A DNA stretch of 64,000 nucleotides. Source: Plumapathes pennacea. Its lineage: Eukaryota > Cnidaria > Anthozoa > Antipatharia > Myriopathidae. Of this stretch, positions 60,499 through 64,000 are shown piece after piece. The first letter of the stretch is position 1. Each line of letters starts with the position of its first letter. The DNA lies in contig OZ038462.1 in assembly GCA_964036295.1 (NCBI GenBank), positions 30,404,855-30,468,854 on the forward strand. The letters run 5' to 3'. Made by a program: the position numbers and the translations under genes. The notes beneath the pieces are model-generated. The model had not been told where the DNA came from, did not search any database, and saw only the letters and a list, made by a program, of their open reading frames with translations.

Positions 60499-61113
60499 TA
60501 TAATATCCATAATATCTTATTTTTGCAAACTGTCTACGTCCAGAAGTAATTAAAAAATGTTTCTGGGCACATGTAGTATAGGATATTTTTACCATCACGA
60601 TCTCCACTTTTTCGTGGCCTCGTAGACATTTTTACTGGACTCACTTTAATGTCGAAGTCGACTTGCTTCTTCTGTTGCCCCTTAGATTTCCACAGTACCT
60701 ATTTATATGCAGTTTGGCTTATTGTTGTTTTTTACATTTTATTCACCAGATATGGGGCGAATGTAGATGCCATGACTGTATGCCTAACACAGGGCACTTC
60801 TTATAACGACACACCTTTGCACCTTGCGGCGCGACATAACCATGGCTACTGTATTAAAAGACTTATACAAGCAAATGCAAATTTGTCGACAAAGAACTGT
60901 CTTGGACTTACACCCGAGCGTTTTGTAACCGACATAAGACTTCGCGAGTGGATGGAAAACATTCAAAGACAACCTCGTTCTTTACAACTTCAATGTTCTG
61001 CGGCAGTCAGGAAGGATCTCTTGCCGGACAAAACGAAGAATGCATTGAGGCTACCACTTCCTACACATCTTCTCAGGCTGGTTCTCTTCGAGCAAGATGT
61101 TAAAATTCTATAG
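56150..61113 (+). CDS. ankyrin repeat and SOCS box protein (ASB-type)
   Basis: Three exons: 56150-56710, 59725-59891, 60750-61113; 363 residues. An in-frame TAG at 56138-56140 lies just upstream of the ATG, fixing the start. About eight ankyrin repeats run from near residue 20 (for example TALHEAVRHGQFRCVEILL, TALHYAARNGHRDCLEVLL, WTALHSASLYGHTSCVEAL). The C terminus is a SOCS box: BC box SLQLQCSAAV followed by the Cul5 box LPLPTHLLRL. Such proteins recruit substrates, bound by the ankyrin repeats, to Elongin B/C-Cullin5-Rbx2 ubiquitin ligases. The N terminus MGNAPCSRRE fits N-myristoylation of Gly2 with a palmitoylatable Cys6, suggesting membrane anchoring. The exon-2 donor (AG followed by GTCTGT) is weak but the phase and repeat continuity support it. 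I cannot assign it to one vertebrate ASB. Confidence 0.85.
56711..59724. other. large intron 1 of the ASB gene
   Basis: About 3 kb without a supported gene. Holds the ATT microsatellite at 59091-59206 and several short frames (56835-57083, 57705-58182, 58757-59014) lacking any domain. Confidence 0.5.
59091..59238 (+). repeat. (ATT)n microsatellite with terminal palindrome
   Basis: About 115 bp of ATT triplets with two small interruptions, ending in the palindromic stretch 'gataataattatcatgata' and its continuation. Intron 1 of the ASB gene. Confidence 0.85.
60432..60497 (+). repeat. (TA)n(TG)n dinucleotide repeat
   Basis: Six TA units followed by about 26 TG/GT units in intron 2 of the ASB gene; alternating purine-pyrimidine, Z-DNA-prone. 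Confidence 0.9.
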
Positions 61114-64000
61114 TGGTCAAATTGTATCAATTTTAGTTAATATTTTTTGCAAACAGATCGCAACTTTTATTTTTACCAAGGTTCTTGACGCTGTTTTCAT
61201 ACGTGAGGTATAGGGCAGGAGGTTACAGGAGTTGCCGTTAGCTCAGTTTGGTTGCAACGGATTAAATTACGCCCTCTCGTATTCTGCTGAGGAAGTGGAC
61301 AACTTTTATCACGATGTTTACCATGATCTATATTTTTTAGTTCGAATTCTTGTGCCGTTCCAAGTTGTATATTACGGTGTAATATTTATTCATAGGAAAG
61401 CATAGGCCTAACCTGAGTGGAGCGGTGGATTTTTTTATTTCTAAACTTCTAAAGGGCTCCACAACTTAGAAAATACATTACAGTGAATGAAAATTCGAAT
61501 TTTAACCCGGCCTCCATTATAAGTATACAGTGTGATAAATTTATTAAATACAAATACATTATATCTAATATGACAACATACATCCATTTTGTGTCGAACG
61601 GCATTGACAAAGAGACGTATATAGGCACTGGGGGAGTGTTAGTACTATCAAATAAAATAAACTGCTATACCGATGATTCGTCTCCTTCGTTTAATATTAC
61701 GAGTAGTGCAACAGTTGTACTTGACAGCTAAGAAACCCTTTGATAACTGTCCCAAAGGACTCTTACTTTCAGTTAGTTTTTGTGCGTGTGTGTGACCTGT
61801 GCATTGTGTATTTGTTGTTACAGACGCTTTTCTATGACGAAATGAAAAACGAGGGCAAATAGACGTATTCGTCAGTTTCCGTCTAATTAATAGCCAACTG
61901 TCATTAACGTCTTTGGGCACGTGAGCGGATAGCGTCTTGGGAGCTTGTTAGCTTTCGTCCAAAGACAATAGAATTTAAACTACTGATTTTGTTACAGAAA
62001 TTGGAGCAAAATGCCGAGCTATGTAATTTTACCCCACCCCCCTCTCTGGCTCACGTTGTCTCAGTCTCTCACATAGTGGTGTGGGCTCTCAAATGGTTGG
62101 TAGAAAATTGTTTAACTGCAGGCAAAACAACTAAATTCGGTTACTATGTGGTTTTTCCAAGTGTCTAGAAACAAAAAGAATTGCAATGGTGGAAAGGTGG
62201 CGGAAATCAGAAAACAAAAGCACTTGCCTTATGTCGTGACTGCTGCCGAAGTATACACTTATCTAAGCACTCAAAACTTACTTAATTCCTTGTCAGATTA
62301 GCGATAACAACATGCCTGACAACGACCAACGCGTAAAACTTCAGTAAGATAATATATAGTGCTTTTATATGTTTTTATATATTTTGATTTTTCTCGCAGG
62401 ACTAAGGTACCCCGAGGCATTTTGTCACGGACGCCGTCAGAAAGTCTGATTCCCTGAGATTTCAAGTGCATAAACTCTAATCACATAGTCACGTTTTTCA
62501 GTAAAAGTCTATCTTCCGTGTTTAACAGATGCGGCTGACTCAATAAACCTTGATCTTTATGGGACAGGATGCATCCCATGCCAATATTTGTCCACCTCTC
62601 TTCCACAAGAAGAAGTAATAATTCAAGCACTTTGTTTGCCTAATGGATTGTTGAGCACGACATGTCTTTCGTTAACAGGCGGTTACTAAAAGGCACGCAA
62701 TGCTTTTCACAACGACTCAGAACTTAAAATGGAAGACGATCTTGAATTCTTGAAGCTGTGGCTCGATGAGAGAATAGTTCACATTTCGCGTGAATGTGGC
62801 TAACCAAAGCGGAAAACGTACGTGTAACATACTTCCGAAAAGCTCTTTCTCTTCAGTGCCAGAGTGGCGCCAAGCTCGAGACATAGACCCGGATGGTGGC
62901 GGCAACACTAAAAAACAAGTAGTTGGGTCTTGACCCTCTTCAAGATACATTTTTCTAACATGCGGTCCCCTTCAAAAATAGTAGAAAAGAAAATACTAAA
63001 TATCATAAAACCTATGCCTAAACACGGCAATAATACGTTTAACCAAGTTTGCGTCCTCCTTTATTTAGCTGCTGTTCACTGACACGTTGGCGTCAATTAA
63101 TGGTCCGCCGCCGGCAGAGCTTGGAAACCAAGCTGCGAACGAGTTCCCTCGAGAACCTGTAAGAATAGAGCACATGGCCGAACGGCGACCCAAAATAGAA
63201 ATAAATTATTACGTGCGACAACATTAAATGAAAACTGCAACACTTGGGAATGCTCAAGTATGTCTACTGAAGATAAATGATACTACAGTTCACATTGAAG
63301 CAGATTGTGAGCCAACATCGCTGGCGAAACATTCTAACATGCAAACAGATCCACATGGTGACTATCCGTACTTTTCAGCGTCATACACTCCGTGCCTGCA
63401 GCAAATCATGTGTAATCTATCCCCGGAATACATCACGCGTGATTGCGGGTCGAAGCAAAATGGCGCGGCGGAGTTTTAGTGCCTCGGGTAAAGTCGTAAA
63501 GTTTTGTGTCATAACACGGCGGCGCTAGGCGGGGCTATATCGACTCGAGAGAGAAACAAAACGAAAGCAGACTAGACTCGCTGGAGGCAACAGAAAAATA
63601 AGAGACGCTGAAAGACGTAATATTTTTATGTTTGGTGCTGAAAATAGCAGAAAAGAAAAATACCGACAAAATTTGTGGCGAGGGCTATAAATTTCTCGCA
63701 GTTTACAATGCGTGGCAATGAAAAAGAGAGGTATTTAACGAGTTATTTCAGCTTTATTATAACAGTTTTCAGTGGGAAAATAGCAACAAAGACGTGTAGC
63801 AGTAGTGTGTAAAACCTGCTGTAAATATTCATTTGCATCGACTGCACATGCAAAACAAAGACGGCCGTACAACAACACGGAATATGGCGTCAAGAAACTG
63901 TAGAAATAAATTACCAAAATTAAGTCAATTAAAATGATGTCCTCATTTAGAAAAATGGCAGATCCGCTTGCCTTGTGGCAACTGAAACTTCGCTGCTGAT
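61114..64000. other. downstream region, no confident gene
   Basis: AATAAA at 61651-61656 is a candidate poly(A) signal for the ASB gene. A possible minus-strand exon at 62839-62908 and a 24-codon plus-strand frame at 62728 (MEDDLEFLKLWLDERIVH) look coding-like but lack partners. The 63228-63528 frames show no domain. The right end of the window may be the flank of another gene. Confidence 0.45.
62839..62908 (-). CDS. possible isolated exon, unassigned
   Basis: On the minus strand, after a good acceptor (cttgttttttag) the frame reads LPPPSGSMSRAWRHSGTEEK and ends at GGAA followed by GTATGT, a good donor. Both splice signals and the composition are exon-like, but no neighbouring exon or family was recognised. 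Confidence 0.2.

Overview
This is eukaryotic, metazoan DNA, most likely from an anthozoan cnidarian (stony coral or a relative). The genes carry many short, phase-consistent exons with GT-AG introns, metazoan-only families (R-Smad, SOCS-box ankyrin protein), cnidarian-like gene density, and introns full of short non-autonomous transposons and poly-G/poly-C runs. The species assignment is inference; no search was run.

Layout, left to right. 1-5.5 kb: mostly gene-poor, with one intronless orphan ORF on the minus strand (2189-2818), a 26-bp minisatellite carrying NRF1-like palindromes and a foldback element. 5.48-5.83 kb: a perfect 170-bp inverted repeat that contains the probable promoter of the next gene. 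5.9-15.7 kb (+): a 12-exon OSCA/CSC1/TMEM63-type mechanosensitive cation channel. 19.0-22.4 kb (+): an ER-retained (KDEL) type-B carboxylesterase-like protein whose catalytic histidine appears replaced, with a decayed terminal exon copy at 23.5 kb. 24.5-31.1 kb (+): ALG5. 33.2-36.8 kb (+): a BMP-type receptor Smad (SMAD1/5/9 class). 37.9 kb (-): tRNA-Asp(GTC). 38.1-42.8 kb (+): EXOSC8/RRP43. 43.1-52.9 kb (-, possibly to 53.7 kb): SUPT20H/SPT20, tail-to-tail with EXOSC8. 56.1-61.1 kb (+): an ankyrin-repeat/SOCS-box protein with a myristoylation-like N terminus. 61.1-64 kb: no confident gene.

The genes do not form an operon; they are housekeeping and signalling genes (N-glycosylation, BMP signalling, RNA decay, SAGA transcription, ubiquitin ligase targeting, osmosensing). 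The most striking large-scale signal is that ALG5, a SMAD1/5/9-class gene, EXOSC8 and SUPT20H are neighbours here and, from memory, also neighbours on human 13q13.3 (SMAD9-ALG5-EXOSC8-SUPT20H), with the EXOSC8/SUPT20H convergent arrangement retained: an apparent ancient eumetazoan microsynteny block.

The introns hold at least five recurring repeat families: a TTAA-flanked ~200-bp MITE (piggyBac-like ends), a G-run-bounded element built of 'ctgaaatagggt' units, a ~335-bp nested foldback, a 415-bp element with 32-bp terminal inverted repeats, and elements ending in 'ccccgtccacacg'. Exon boundaries were read by eye from homology, frame and splice signals; they are not transcript-verified.
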